The notes under the pieces: generated by a model
Databases searched by the model: none
What the model was told of the DNA's origin: nothing
Seen by the model: the letters and a program-made list of their open reading frames with translations, nothing else
Made by a program: the position numbers and the translations under genes
In this document: in pieces, positions 49,390 through 57,313 of the stretch
Layout: every line of letters starts with the position of its first letter
Position numbering within the stretch: position 1 is the first letter of the stretch
From: CBDFGS01 sp965247255
GTDB taxonomy: Bacteria > Chloroflexota > Dehalococcoidia > Lucifugimonadales > CAUZJF01
Length of the DNA stretch: 64,000 bases
Assembly (NCBI GenBank): GCA_965247255.1
Contig: CBDFGS010000009.1
Coordinates: 248,001-312,000, forward strand
Direction of reading: 5' to 3'

Positions 49390-49462
49390 CGTCCCTGGCA
49401 GGATTCGAACCCGCGACCCGCTGCTTAGAAGGCAGCCGCTCTGTCCACTGAGCTACAGGGAC
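49390..49462 (-). tRNA. tRNA-Arg (anticodon UCU)
   Basis: Minus-strand cloverleaf: acceptor GTCCCTG/CAGGGAC with discriminator G, D arm GCTC...GAGC, anticodon stem GCTGC/GCAGC with loop CTTCTAA (anticodon TCT), and T arm GCGGG-TTCGAAT-CCTGC. CCA is not encoded. Its 3' half is repeated three times to the left (at 36.4, 42.5 and 45.9 kb), which marks it as an integration target. It is the only complete tRNA I find in the window. Confidence 0.95.
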
Positions 49463-49471
49463 GACCTGTTC

Positions 49472-49501
49472 AGTTTAGCAACAGCCCAGATAGAGGGTCA
49501 A
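49472..49501 (-). promoter_or_regulatory. Promoter of tRNA-Arg
   Basis: Minus strand TTGACC (49501-49496), 18-bp spacer, then TAAACT (49477-49472). The predicted transcript begins a few bases before the mature tRNA 5' end at 49462. Confidence 0.5.
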
Positions 49502-49509
49502 ACCCGGTC

Positions 49510-50016
49510 CTAGCTTGCTGCTTCCTCGGTGCGTACGAGGTGCAGCGAGTACCGCCCCAGGGGCGCGAGCCGCGTGATCCCGGTGATCTCGGTACCCCCA
49601 ACGTCGGCGAGCGTGGTGAACTTGCGTTGCACGATGCTGCCGATGGGGCGCCCCAACGACATGGAGACGAACACCGCGCTCAGTGCTATCGGTATACGTA
49701 GCAGCTTCCGCCTGGACCGGCCGAAGACCAGGGCCGTGGCGATACCCGCGATCAGGGCGGACATCACCAGGTTAGTGCCGCAATAAGGCGAGATCGCTAG
49801 CTCACGCTCTCCCGCCCGCAGCCGCCGTAGCGACTCGTCCGCAGCGTCGGCGAGCTGGTCCGTATCGACGTCCCCGAAGATAAAGAAGCCGCGGGGGTTC
49901 GACATGCCCGCTAGGGGAGGGCGGACGCCTTGCTCTAGCAAGAGCGTGACGGTGCCGTGCTCTATGGAGTGGTTACGCCGAACGGCGTCGAAAAGGGAAA
50001 CCCTCTTAGTCAACAA
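49510..50016 (-). CDS. DUF6391-like conserved membrane protein
   Basis: 168 residues. The N-terminus RRNHSIEHGTVTLLL (residues 13-27) and ELAISPYCGTNLVMS (near residue 73) are the conserved stretches I associate with DUF6391. The SNPRGFFIFGDVDT segment fits as well. Two hydrophobic segments follow in the second half (ALIAGIATALVFG and IPIALSAVFVSMSLG). Function unknown. It stands just upstream of the tRNA-Arg promoter on the same strand, without an operon partner. Confidence 0.72.
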   Translation of the reverse strand: MLTKRVSLFDAVRRNHSIEHGTVTLLLEQGVRPPLAGMSNPRGFFIFGDVDTDQLADAADESLRRLRAGERELAISPYCGTNLVMSALIAGIATALVFGRSRRKLLRIPIALSAVFVSMSLGRPIGSIVQRKFTTLADVGGTEITGITRLAPLGRYSLHLVRTEEAAS

Positions 50017-50415
50017 GAACTATCGCTCCTGGCCGCTGGACCTCAACTGCGAAAGGTCGCCGCCCGGACCCGCCGTACGGGCAAACCCGTTCCGCCCCGC
50101 TGAAGGGGCTGCTATCGGGACAAATGGGCGCTCCACCTTTCCTCGGGACTCTCTAGCCCCGAGTCTAGCAACGCTCCTCCAGGCGTGTCAAACCACTAGC
50201 CACACAACACTACACGCGAAATACGCGTGTTCTTACGGCACGCCACATAGCTGAGGGCCGGGTGGAATAGGGCTGAATTCCTTTTCCGGTTGTAGGGCGG
50301 GCCCGGAAACTGGATGAAATAGTGGGAAAAGTCTGAGAAAAGGGCTGAAAAAAGATATTGACACTTTGCAAGGCCGATGATTAGCATTAATACCATCAAG
50401 CTCTGGAGGACTCAG
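50017..50415 (+). other. Intergenic region with promoter of the small HTH gene
   Basis: 399 bp between divergent genes. The right part is AT-richer and purine-rich and contains the promoter at 50358-50387. The left part is GC-rich without recognisable content. Confidence 0.45.
50358..50387 (+). promoter_or_regulatory. Sigma70-type promoter for the small HTH gene
   Basis: Perfect TTGACA at 50358-50363, 18-bp spacer, TAGCAT at 50382-50387. The predicted start is near 50394, giving a ~22-nt leader with GGAGGA before the ATG at 50416. Confidence 0.6.
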
Positions 50416-50643
50416 ATGTATGGCAGGAAGACCAAAAAGATGATGGCGGTGGAGGAGCGGTTTCAGCAGCCGCTCGAGAAGATGCTCCCCGAGCTGGTGA
50501 CGGAACACGGGCTCTCGGCCACCGCGGATGAGCTGGGAGTGAGCAAAGCGACCCTGGGGTACTGGCTTTTGAAGCTGGGGATCAATGTACGGAGGGTGGC
50601 GCTGGCCCCGGGTGAGTCGATCGAGGTTAAACGAGTAGGCTAG
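50416..50643 (+). CDS. Small helix-turn-helix DNA-binding protein
   Basis: 75 residues from ATG 50416, with GGAGGA 5 nt upstream. After a basic start (MYGRKTKKMMAVEERF) there is a clear HTH: LPELVTEHGLSATADELGVS followed by the recognition helix KATLGYWLLKLGI. Single-domain proteins of this type are usually local transcription regulators or derive from phage or mobile elements. It is monocistronic, with its own promoter and terminator. The target is unknown. Confidence 0.78.
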   Translation: MYGRKTKKMMAVEERFQQPLEKMLPELVTEHGLSATADELGVSKATLGYWLLKLGINVRRVALAPGESIEVKRVG

Positions 50644-50981
50644 GCGCCTGGCGTTAGCTCAACGCCAGAAGAAGAGGAACCAAGCCCGCCTTCGGAGGCT
50701 CACGCCTTCCGGAGGCGGGCTTCGTTTTGGGTCGGGGACTCTGATATTGCTCGGCTGGCTGAGTAGAAGACCGCCCTTGTAGTCCGACAACCGCTGTAGC
50801 TTAGGCCCGGATTGGAGAAGATCGACTCGCACCGTTACTGAGAGGCGGGACGAGAGGGGTTAAGGGCAGAGTTCTGCCATCCCCGTGCCGCCTTGATCGC
50901 CCTGGCAGTACTGGTACGGCGTTCTTAGGCGTAGGTGTTCCGCGGGGGCGGCGGAGAGCTAGGGCAAGGAAGAATGGACCT
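50644..50981. other. Convergent intergenic region with terminator
   Basis: 338 bp. It holds the hairpin at 50681-50721 and nothing else recognised. The left-facing methyltransferase gene ends at its right border. Confidence 0.45.
50681..50726 (+). terminator. Rho-independent-type terminator after the HTH gene
   Basis: The 10-bp perfect arms AAGCCCGCCT and AGGCGGGCTT enclose further pairing (TCGGAGG with CCTTCCGG), and CGTTTTG follows. The T-run is short but the stem is very stable. Confidence 0.7.
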
Positions 50982-51815
50982 CTAGGCTTGACGCTTCGTG
51001 GCCTTGAGGGAGAAGAGTAAGGGCACAGACTCCTGGTGCTCGGGGAGCCGCCACCAACCATCCTCGCCCCGCTGCATCATTGGATATGTCTTCCAGGCAC
51101 TAAGCGGGAACTCGTGAAGGAACTCGATTGTCAGCCCCGCAGAGATTAGCGAGTTGAGGATATCGCTCATCGGGTGGACCCACTCGTACGTTGGCGTTGT
51201 CAGCTCGTCGCCATCGGTGTAGGAGGGACCGGGTCCAAACCGAAACGGCTCAGTCGAATGGAAATAGGGGTAGCCCACCTTCAGCTCGGCGGCTTCGTCT
51301 TCATCGTCGAAAATCGCGCCGGACGGGTGGACATCTGCTATGTAGAAGGTCCCGCCAGGCTTGAGGAAGTGCGCGACCACTTGGGCCCAGCTGATAAGGT
51401 CCGGGAGCCAGTTGAGCACCCCATAGGAGGTGAATACCACGTCGTATTCGCCGCGCTCCGCGAGAACCTCCGGAAGGTCGTACACGTTCGATAGCACGAA
51501 CCTGGCGTCGATGTTGAGCTCGCGGGCCATGGAATTTGCTAGGGTGATGGCCTCTTCGGAGAAATCCACTCCGGTGACCCTGGCGCCAAGCCTTGCCCAG
51601 GACATCGTGTCCAGACCGAAGTGGCACTGGAGATGGAGCATCGACTTTCCGGAGACGTCGCCCACCTCTCCCAGCTCGATGGACAAGAGCGTCGACCTGC
51701 CGGCTTTGAAGCCTTCGACGTCGTAGAAACGGGACGCGGCGTGTACCGGCACCGCTTCATTCCAGTGGCGGCGGACGGCGTCCATGGCTTTCCGCGCGTC
51801 GATCGGAACGGTCAT
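50982..51815 (-). CDS. Class I SAM-dependent methyltransferase (UbiE/Methyltransf_25-like)
   Basis: 277 residues. Motif I is MLHLQCHFGLDTMSWA (near residue 60), where LQCHFG replaces the usual DxGxGxG. ARVTGVDFSEEAI gives the acidic post-I loop, and YDVVFTSYGVLNWLPDL is motif II. The C-terminal TYEWVHPMSDILNSLISAGL and DGWWRLPEHQESVPLLFSLKATK are seen in a widespread group of small-molecule methyltransferases. The LQCHFG variant is characteristic of that group. Substrate unknown. It lies 80 bp after smpB on the same strand. Confidence 0.87.
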   Translation of the reverse strand: MTVPIDARKAMDAVRRHWNEAVPVHAASRFYDVEGFKAGRSTLLSIELGEVGDVSGKSMLHLQCHFGLDTMSWARLGARVTGVDFSEEAITLANSMARELNIDARFVLSNVYDLPEVLAERGEYDVVFTSYGVLNWLPDLISWAQVVAHFLKPGGTFYIADVHPSGAIFDDEDEAAELKVGYPYFHSTEPFRFGPGPSYTDGDELTTPTYEWVHPMSDILNSLISAGLTIEFLHEFPLSAWKTYPMMQRGEDGWWRLPEHQESVPLLFSLKATKRQA

Positions 51816-51894
51816 CGAGACACCTTGCCGGGGGACGTGCTACCAACGCCGTGGAACGCCAGTACAATCTACTTATCGGTGATTGCTCCGCGGC

Positions 51895-52353
51895 TTAGAG
51901 GGCTCGCCTCATAGCCTGCCGGGCCTCGCGGTCCCGCTCCCTGTCCATGATAGCGCGGCGTTTGTCGTACTTACGGCGTCCACGGGCGACCCCGAGCTCC
52001 AGTTTGGCGCGACGCCTCTTGAGGTAGAGCCGTAGTGGCACAAGAGTGAGGCCCCGCTCGGATACCTGGCTGATCAGACGGGATATCTGCTCCTTGTGTA
52101 GTAGGAGCTTGCGGGGTCGGGTGGGTTCGTGATTGTTGTCCTGGCCGCCGGCCGAGTATTGGGCGACGTGGGCGTTGAATAGCCACAACTCGCCATCCTC
52201 CGGCTTCGCGTAGGCCTCGGCCAGGCTGGTGCGCCCCTCGCGCATCGCCTTTATCTCCGACCCCTTCAGGACGAGGCCGGCTTCGACGCGCTCAAGGATC
52301 TCGTAGTCGAACCGCGCCTTGCGATTGACGGCCAGGGTGCCGCGCCCAGGCAT
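51895..52353 (-). CDS. smpB: SsrA-binding protein
   Basis: 152 residues, normal SmpB length. The OB-fold core is clear: NRKARFDYEILERVEAG, LVLKGSEIKAMREGRTSL (residues 29-46), HVAQYSAGGQDNNHEPTRPRKLLLH, then LTLVPLRLYLKRRRAKLELG and the basic C-terminal helix GRRKYDKRRAIMDRERDREA. SmpB delivers tmRNA to stalled ribosomes. Its ATG overlaps the stop of the upstream protease gene (TGATG). I did not find ssrA itself in the window. QYSAGGQDNNHEP is slightly changed from the usual PY..g...NH.P. Confidence 0.96.
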   Translation of the reverse strand: MPGRGTLAVNRKARFDYEILERVEAGLVLKGSEIKAMREGRTSLAEAYAKPEDGELWLFNAHVAQYSAGGQDNNHEPTRPRKLLLHKEQISRLISQVSERGLTLVPLRLYLKRRRAKLELGVARGRRKYDKRRAIMDRERDREARQAMRRAL

Positions 52354-53675
52354 CAGCCAAGGCTCTTGGAGGACTTGACGCCGGTGATGCGCTCGAGTTC
52401 CTCATAGGCGCGGCGGAGCTGCTTGATATCGGCTTCCCTTGAGTCCCTGTCCACGACCTCGATGTCCGGTATGATGCCCTCGCTTTGGATAAGGCGGCCG
52501 TCGGGCGTGTACCAGTAGGCGATGGTGATGTAGAGGCCGGCGTCGTTGCTCAGCCTTCGGAGAATATTGACGCTGCCTTTGCCGAACGTCGTATCTCCGA
52601 TAACGACCGCACGTTCGTGGTCCTGGAGCGCCCCGGCGAGGACCTCGCTGGAGCTGCCGCTGCCGGCGTTCACGAGCAGTACCATCGGAATGTCCGTGAG
52701 GTACTTGTCCGGCCGCGCGGCCCAATTGGTCCTGGTGCCGTCGCCCTTCTCCACGTACAGGACCAGCCCCTCGTTGATGAACAGGCTGGCGACGTCTACC
52801 ACAGCGTCCAGGGTCCCGCCCGGGTTGCCCCTCAGGTCAAGAATGAGGCCCTTCGCCCCTCCGTCGATAGATGTCTGGATGGTCTCTTTGAGGGGACCCA
52901 GAGTATTGGGATAGAACTGGGTGATCCTGATATGGGCGAACGGGTCGCCGGGCTCGCTTCTGAGCAGGACGCTGGGGAGGGTGATGGTCCCTCGGGTCAC
53001 TTCGATCAGGATAGGGTCGATGGCGCCGAGATGCTTTACCAGGAGCTTGACGATCGATCCCCCGGGACCGCGGATCTTCGCCACCGCCTCCAGGACGCTG
53101 AGCCCCTCGAGGCTCTCTCCATCCGCCTCGAGGACTACGTCCCCAGCCTTTATCCCGGCAGCTTCCGCGGGGCTTCCCTCGATCGGATGGGAGATGATGA
53201 GCTCGCCCTTGAGAGTCATCTGCACGTATGCGCCGATTCCCTCGAACGCGCCCCTGAACGTATCGCTGAAGCTGCCGGCCAACACCTCCGGACTAACGTA
53301 GGCGGTCTGGGCGTCCTCCAGGACTCTGAGCATCCCTCTAATGGCGAACTCGGAGAAGGCCTCCGGGTCTAGCTTGGAGCGGTCGACGTAGTCCTCGCGC
53401 AACAGCTCCCAGGCCTCCCACACGACCTCCAGCTCTCCCGGCACGATCGGTGGGGGCTTGAGCTTCGTTTCGGACTCGGTGACCTCGGGGAACGTCGGGG
53501 CGTCGATGACCGCCTCGCCGTTCGTGGCGGGAGATATTTCCGCCAGAGAGCCCGCGGCGGATGGGGCAGGGGCGTCGACCGGATCTGTCCCGGAGGAGCA
53601 TCCGGCGACCAGTAGCATGGCGGCAAGCCCAATGAGGGTGGCGAAAAGCGGTCTAAGCTTCGGCTCTACGGTCAA
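52353..53675 (-). CDS. ctpA: Carboxyl-terminal processing protease, S41 family lipoprotein
   Basis: 440 residues from TTG 53675, with AAAGGGAG 8 nt upstream. The longer frame upstream has no signal sequence. The lipoprotein signal LFATLIGLAAMLLVAGC places it outside the membrane. A PDZ domain (LIISHPIEGSPAEAAGIKAG, near residue 190) is followed by the S41 core. The Ser/Lys dyad is Ser341 (GSGSSSEVL) and Lys366 (TFGKGSV). Such proteases trim or degrade envelope proteins from the C-terminus. Coupling to smpB is common in bacteria and may reflect disposal of tagged or misfolded proteins. Confidence 0.93.
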   Translation of the reverse strand: MTVEPKLRPLFATLIGLAAMLLVAGCSSGTDPVDAPAPSAAGSLAEISPATNGEAVIDAPTFPEVTESETKLKPPPIVPGELEVVWEAWELLREDYVDRSKLDPEAFSEFAIRGMLRVLEDAQTAYVSPEVLAGSFSDTFRGAFEGIGAYVQMTLKGELIISHPIEGSPAEAAGIKAGDVVLEADGESLEGLSVLEAVAKIRGPGGSIVKLLVKHLGAIDPILIEVTRGTITLPSVLLRSEPGDPFAHIRITQFYPNTLGPLKETIQTSIDGGAKGLILDLRGNPGGTLDAVVDVASLFINEGLVLYVEKGDGTRTNWAARPDKYLTDIPMVLLVNAGSGSSSEVLAGALQDHERAVVIGDTTFGKGSVNILRRLSNDAGLYITIAYWYTPDGRLIQSEGIIPDIEVVDRDSREADIKQLRRAYEELERITGVKSSKSLG

Positions 53676-54025
53676 TGTCGAATCTCCCTTTCGGCGATGT
53701 TTCCTGCAGACCATTCTAACACCGGAAGAGTGCCGATTAGCGAGTCCTTCCAGTGTTGGGACGACCGGGTCTCGATCTCTATAACGGAGTGCGAGCGAAA
53801 AGGGCACTACTCGCCGCTCCCAGGAAGGGTGGCTTGAGTCACGTCGGTCATGCAACGTCGATGCGCCGGGAGCCGATGCGGCTATGTGCCGAATGGGATG
53901 ATTCAGCGACTGCCGGATGTCGAAGTGAATATATTTCAAGTCAGGCCGTCTGTTCAGGTCTCTTCAAGAGAGCGAATGTGGCCTATGATCAACCTCGTTG
54001 AAAAGGGAAAGCAACGGAAATACGC

Positions 54026-54055
54026 TTGACGATTAGGCATGATGTGATATATATT
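54026..54055 (+). promoter_or_regulatory. Sigma70-type promoter of the TIR-like gene
   Basis: TTGACG at 54026-54031, 18-bp spacer, TATATT at 54050-54055, within an AT-rich island. The predicted start near 54062 leaves a ~175-nt leader before ATG 54238. Confidence 0.6.
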
Positions 54056-54086
54056 CGACTCGCGCTCCTGAGAGGAGCAACCTATG

Positions 54087-54108
54087 CGCCCGTACGTGAG
54101 TACGGGCG
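54087..54108 (+). promoter_or_regulatory. Leader hairpin upstream of the TIR-like gene
   Basis: CGCCCGTAC and GTACGGGCG form a perfect 9-bp stem around a GTGA tetraloop, a GNRA-type loop. It would lie about 25 nt into the transcript. No U-run follows, so it looks like a stable RNA element rather than a terminator. Confidence 0.55.
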
Positions 54109-54237
54109 AGGCGTAGCGTCAAGAAGGCGCGTCCACGGGAGCCCGAGCCCTCTCCCGAATGGATGGCGGGAGTCGAACACGCCCCTTGCGCCCAAGCGTG
54201 GAGGATTTTGTCAAGAACGAGAGAGACTGGTGGTGCC

Positions 54238-55290
54238 ATGGATTCAGCTGACGCGCAGGTAGCTGTGGAAACGTCATCAAAGAAGCGGACGCGTATTGTG
54301 CGCCCTTATCCCACGCACACGCTAGAGGAGTCGCGAGGGATCGCCGAGGCGATTCAGGAGGCCAACGCCGGCCTGCCCATAGACAGGGTCCTGCTGGCCG
54401 GCGCGTTGGGCACGACCCCCGCCAGTAGTGGCTTTACTATGAAGCTGAACTCGTCTTCCAAGTACGGGCTCACCAACGGCGGCTACAACGACGACCGTAT
54501 TGCGTTGACACCCAGAGGCGAGTCGGTCGTCGCGCCCCAGCGCCCGGAGGAGCGCCGTCAGGCCCTGCTCGACGCGGCGCTTCAGCCGGAGCAGTTCCGG
54601 CGCTTCTACGAGATGCTCGACGGAAAGCGTCTCCCCGAGGAGGCGTACGTTCAGAACATGCTCCAACGGGAGATCGGAGTCCACGCGAGCCTCACCGACG
54701 AATGCTCCCAAATCCTCAAGGCCAACGGCATCTACGTGGGCATAATCGGCGACGCCAGCGGATCGCTGCACGTAAGAGCACGCGGCCCCGATGAGGCATC
54801 TGGTCAGGGAGAATCCATCCCTACGGACGACGCGGTGTCCGAAGGCCCGGCAGCCGGCGCGGGTGAGATCTTCGTCGGTCACGCCGGAAACGCAGAGATG
54901 GCCGACCTGGTGAAAGGCGTGCTGGAACCTTTCGGCATAGCGCACCGGATCGTCGAGTGCGACTTCGACGCTAGCCGGCCTGTTTCGTCGGAGATCGCCG
55001 AGCAGATGCGGGCGTGCAATGCGGCGGTGCTGGTCTTCGCGAGCCCGACGGACGAGGCGTGGCAAGGACGCCGTGAGGAGAAGAGGGCCCAGAAACTCCT
55101 TTACCAGCTCGGGGCGGCCTCCGTGCTGTACGAAGACCGGATAATTCTTCTCAAGGAGGACAGCGCTGACAGCGCCGGGTTGGACTCAGGGTTCGAGTCT
55201 CTGGAGTTTGAGCCAGACCGGACGTCGGAACTGGGGCTCGCGATTATAACGGCGCTGCATCGGATGGGCGTGATCGAGGTCCGGGCCTGA
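54238..55290 (+). CDS. Winged-helix-like + TIR-like domain protein
   Basis: 350 residues from ATG 54238; the open frame extends 25 codons further up without a good ribosome-binding site. Residues ~35-170 look like a winged-helix or related sensing region (SKYGLTNGGYNDDRIALTPRG, then LPEEAYVQNMLQREIG). From ~210, EIFVGHAGNAEMADLVKGVL opens a domain matching the predicted nucleotide-binding TIR-like family, with AAVLVFASPTDE, then EEKRAQKLLYQLGAASVLY. At the position where active members have Glu in the FELG motif this protein has Gln290 (LLYQLG). It may bind nucleotides without NADase activity. Not in an operon. Confidence 0.68.
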   Translation: MDSADAQVAVETSSKKRTRIVRPYPTHTLEESRGIAEAIQEANAGLPIDRVLLAGALGTTPASSGFTMKLNSSSKYGLTNGGYNDDRIALTPRGESVVAPQRPEERRQALLDAALQPEQFRRFYEMLDGKRLPEEAYVQNMLQREIGVHASLTDECSQILKANGIYVGIIGDASGSLHVRARGPDEASGQGESIPTDDAVSEGPAAGAGEIFVGHAGNAEMADLVKGVLEPFGIAHRIVECDFDASRPVSSEIAEQMRACNAAVLVFASPTDEAWQGRREEKRAQKLLYQLGAASVLYEDRIILLKEDSADSAGLDSGFESLEFEPDRTSELGLAIITALHRMGVIEVRA

Positions 55291-55427
55291 CGAGTTGCCG
55301 CACTGCCCGGACCCCGGTCATTTCGCAGCGTTCCTGACTTGACATAACAACTATAGTGCGAACCACGCCCAGCTTGTTTCAGACTGGAGGAGCGCCCTCC
55401 CCTTGTCCTCGTTCGCCCCGGCCGCCG

Positions 55428-57173
55428 TCAATCGTCCTCGCCGTGTAGGCTCTCGCCTCGCAACAGGCGCGCGGCGATGTCATAGGTCTGTCCGGTGGAC
55501 CGCACCGTCGGAGAGTGCGCGGCCAGAAAGCGTGCGACGCCGATGAGGATGTGGTCGCCCTCGGGCCGGCCCTCGAAGTTCCGGTACTGCCTGAGACCGG
55601 CCTCGTACATCTGGAACATGTGAAAGCCGGCGTTCTCGCGAAGCAGCGCGTGACCCAACGCCGGGACCACCTCCCGTGCTCCCCCTTCCGAGAGCATCCC
55701 CGCCACCGCGTCCGCGGTCTCGTCCACATGGCCCTGGCGATCGAATAGCTCGAGGAGGCCCTCACGAGTCACTCCCTTGCCGGTCGGCTTGGGAATCGGC
55801 TGCTTGGGCACGTTGAGGAAGCGCTCCAGGTAGACGGACATCGCGCCGTCGAAGATGCCACGCGCCAGCAGATTGGAGGGCGCGCGCCGCATGGCCTGGT
55901 CGACGGCGTTGGTGTAGGTGAAGGTGTGGTGTATCGTGTCCCAGTCGCCGAACTCGTTGGTGGTCTTGAAGTGCACCGGGCGACGCGCCGCGGCATACGC
56001 AACGGTAGCTGATAACTCCGTCAGCGGTACGCCGCTCCTGACCAGCTCCAAGAGCCTCGAGAGGGTCTCGTCGGGGTCGCCGTCGAGGACGAGCTCGGCC
56101 AGTTCCTGGTGTCCGGACCAGTCGCTACGCTTCGCGCCGCCCTCGTCGATGGCCTCGTCTAGCTGGGCGTGAACGTCGGCGAGAAGGGACGCCAGGTCGA
56201 CCGGGTCGCGCCAGCTCGAGCTCTCTTCCATCCTCTGAGCGTTGATAAGCTTGTCGCCGGGTATTAGCGAAGGCAGCACTTCATCCGCGTACTGCCATCC
56301 GATGTGGTCCAGCAGCTCGAACGCCTTGTTGGCGAAGTCTACGGAGTGACCGCCTCCCATGAAGAGGTGGTCGGTACAGGCCGCGAAGACCATGTCGGCG
56401 ATGGTCTTACGGTCGAGCCCGATGGTTATCGCCGTGCGGAGCGTGCGCTCTGCGGCGTCCCCGGAGCGCACCTCGACGAAGCGCCGGAACCACTCCAAAT
56501 AGCGTTCAGGGCTCTTCTCCGATGTCTCAAGCGGGGCCAGGTCGAAGCTGGGGGGCTCGCCCGCGGTCTCGTCAGCCACGTGGGCGACGCCGTGATAGAG
56601 GGCCAGGGCACGGTCGTCCTCGTCCAGGAATGGTGTCACGTTTGCCATAGCGGTCAGTATCGACATACCGGGGGCCCAGCCGCGGGCACGGTTTCGCACT
56701 CCGAACAGAGCGGCGTTCCGCACGATGTCCTCGGCGCCGCCGCCGGCCAGGCCGATGATGCTCTTAGCCTGGACGAGCCTGATGTTGTGCTTCAGCGAGT
56801 CGTCCAGCTTCCTTTCCCAGTGACCTTTTCGGTCCTCCTCGATGGGCGTCGGGTCCAGCCAGACGGCCCCGTCCCGCGCCTCGACGAAGAAGGACGTCAC
56901 GTCGTCTGCGAACGGATCGAAGGTGCAACCGCCGGCCAGGTCGAACTTGGCGTGGTGCCAGTGGCACGTAAGGATGCCGTCTCGGACGGTGCCCCGGTGC
57001 AGTGGGAAGCCCATGTGCGGGCAGCGGTTGTCCAGAGCGTAGAGGTTGCCCTGGTCCATGAGGACAAGGATGGTGCGCCCCTCGGCGGACACGACTTTCC
57101 TGCCATCGCGCTCGAGCTCGCCTACGGGGCAGACCTCCACACGGGCACTGTATTCGGCTGTTACTGTTGCCAT
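55428..57173 (-). CDS. Rieske [2Fe-2S] protein with long C-terminal helical domain
   Basis: 581 residues. The N-terminal ~105 residues form a Rieske ferredoxin-type domain with cluster ligands Cys51/His53 (NRCPHMGFPL) and Cys70/His73 (LTCHWHHAKF). The remaining ~470 residues are mainly helical and rich in His and Asp (TDHLFMGGGHSVDFANKAFE, TIHHTFTYTNAVDQAMRRAP, ALLRENAGFHMFQMYEAG). This suggests a metal- or haem-binding or catalytic partner domain that I cannot name. No signal peptide is present, so it should be cytoplasmic. It may be an oxidoreductase whose Rieske part passes electrons to the second domain. Confidence 0.8.
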   Translation of the reverse strand: MATVTAEYSARVEVCPVGELERDGRKVVSAEGRTILVLMDQGNLYALDNRCPHMGFPLHRGTVRDGILTCHWHHAKFDLAGGCTFDPFADDVTSFFVEARDGAVWLDPTPIEEDRKGHWERKLDDSLKHNIRLVQAKSIIGLAGGGAEDIVRNAALFGVRNRARGWAPGMSILTAMANVTPFLDEDDRALALYHGVAHVADETAGEPPSFDLAPLETSEKSPERYLEWFRRFVEVRSGDAAERTLRTAITIGLDRKTIADMVFAACTDHLFMGGGHSVDFANKAFELLDHIGWQYADEVLPSLIPGDKLINAQRMEESSSWRDPVDLASLLADVHAQLDEAIDEGGAKRSDWSGHQELAELVLDGDPDETLSRLLELVRSGVPLTELSATVAYAAARRPVHFKTTNEFGDWDTIHHTFTYTNAVDQAMRRAPSNLLARGIFDGAMSVYLERFLNVPKQPIPKPTGKGVTREGLLELFDRQGHVDETADAVAGMLSEGGAREVVPALGHALLRENAGFHMFQMYEAGLRQYRNFEGRPEGDHILIGVARFLAAHSPTVRSTGQTYDIAARLLRGESLHGEDD

Positions 57174-57313
57174 CGGGGTAGCTCCGCGTTGAACATGAGG
57201 ACCGTTTCCCTGATTCTAGCTCTCCCGCTGCGGGGCGAAGGAACAAGAGTGCGCGGGCTATTTGTCTACGTCTAACGCACCGTTGGCATATCGAGGCGCA
57301 AACGTTAGCCGAC

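Larger units (their letters stand above)
53676..54237. other. Divergent intergenic region upstream of the TIR-like gene
   Basis: 562 bp. It contains a promoter at 54026-54055 and a strong hairpin at 54087-54108 in what would be the leader. The left part should hold the ctpA promoter. No separate gene is supported. Confidence 0.45.
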
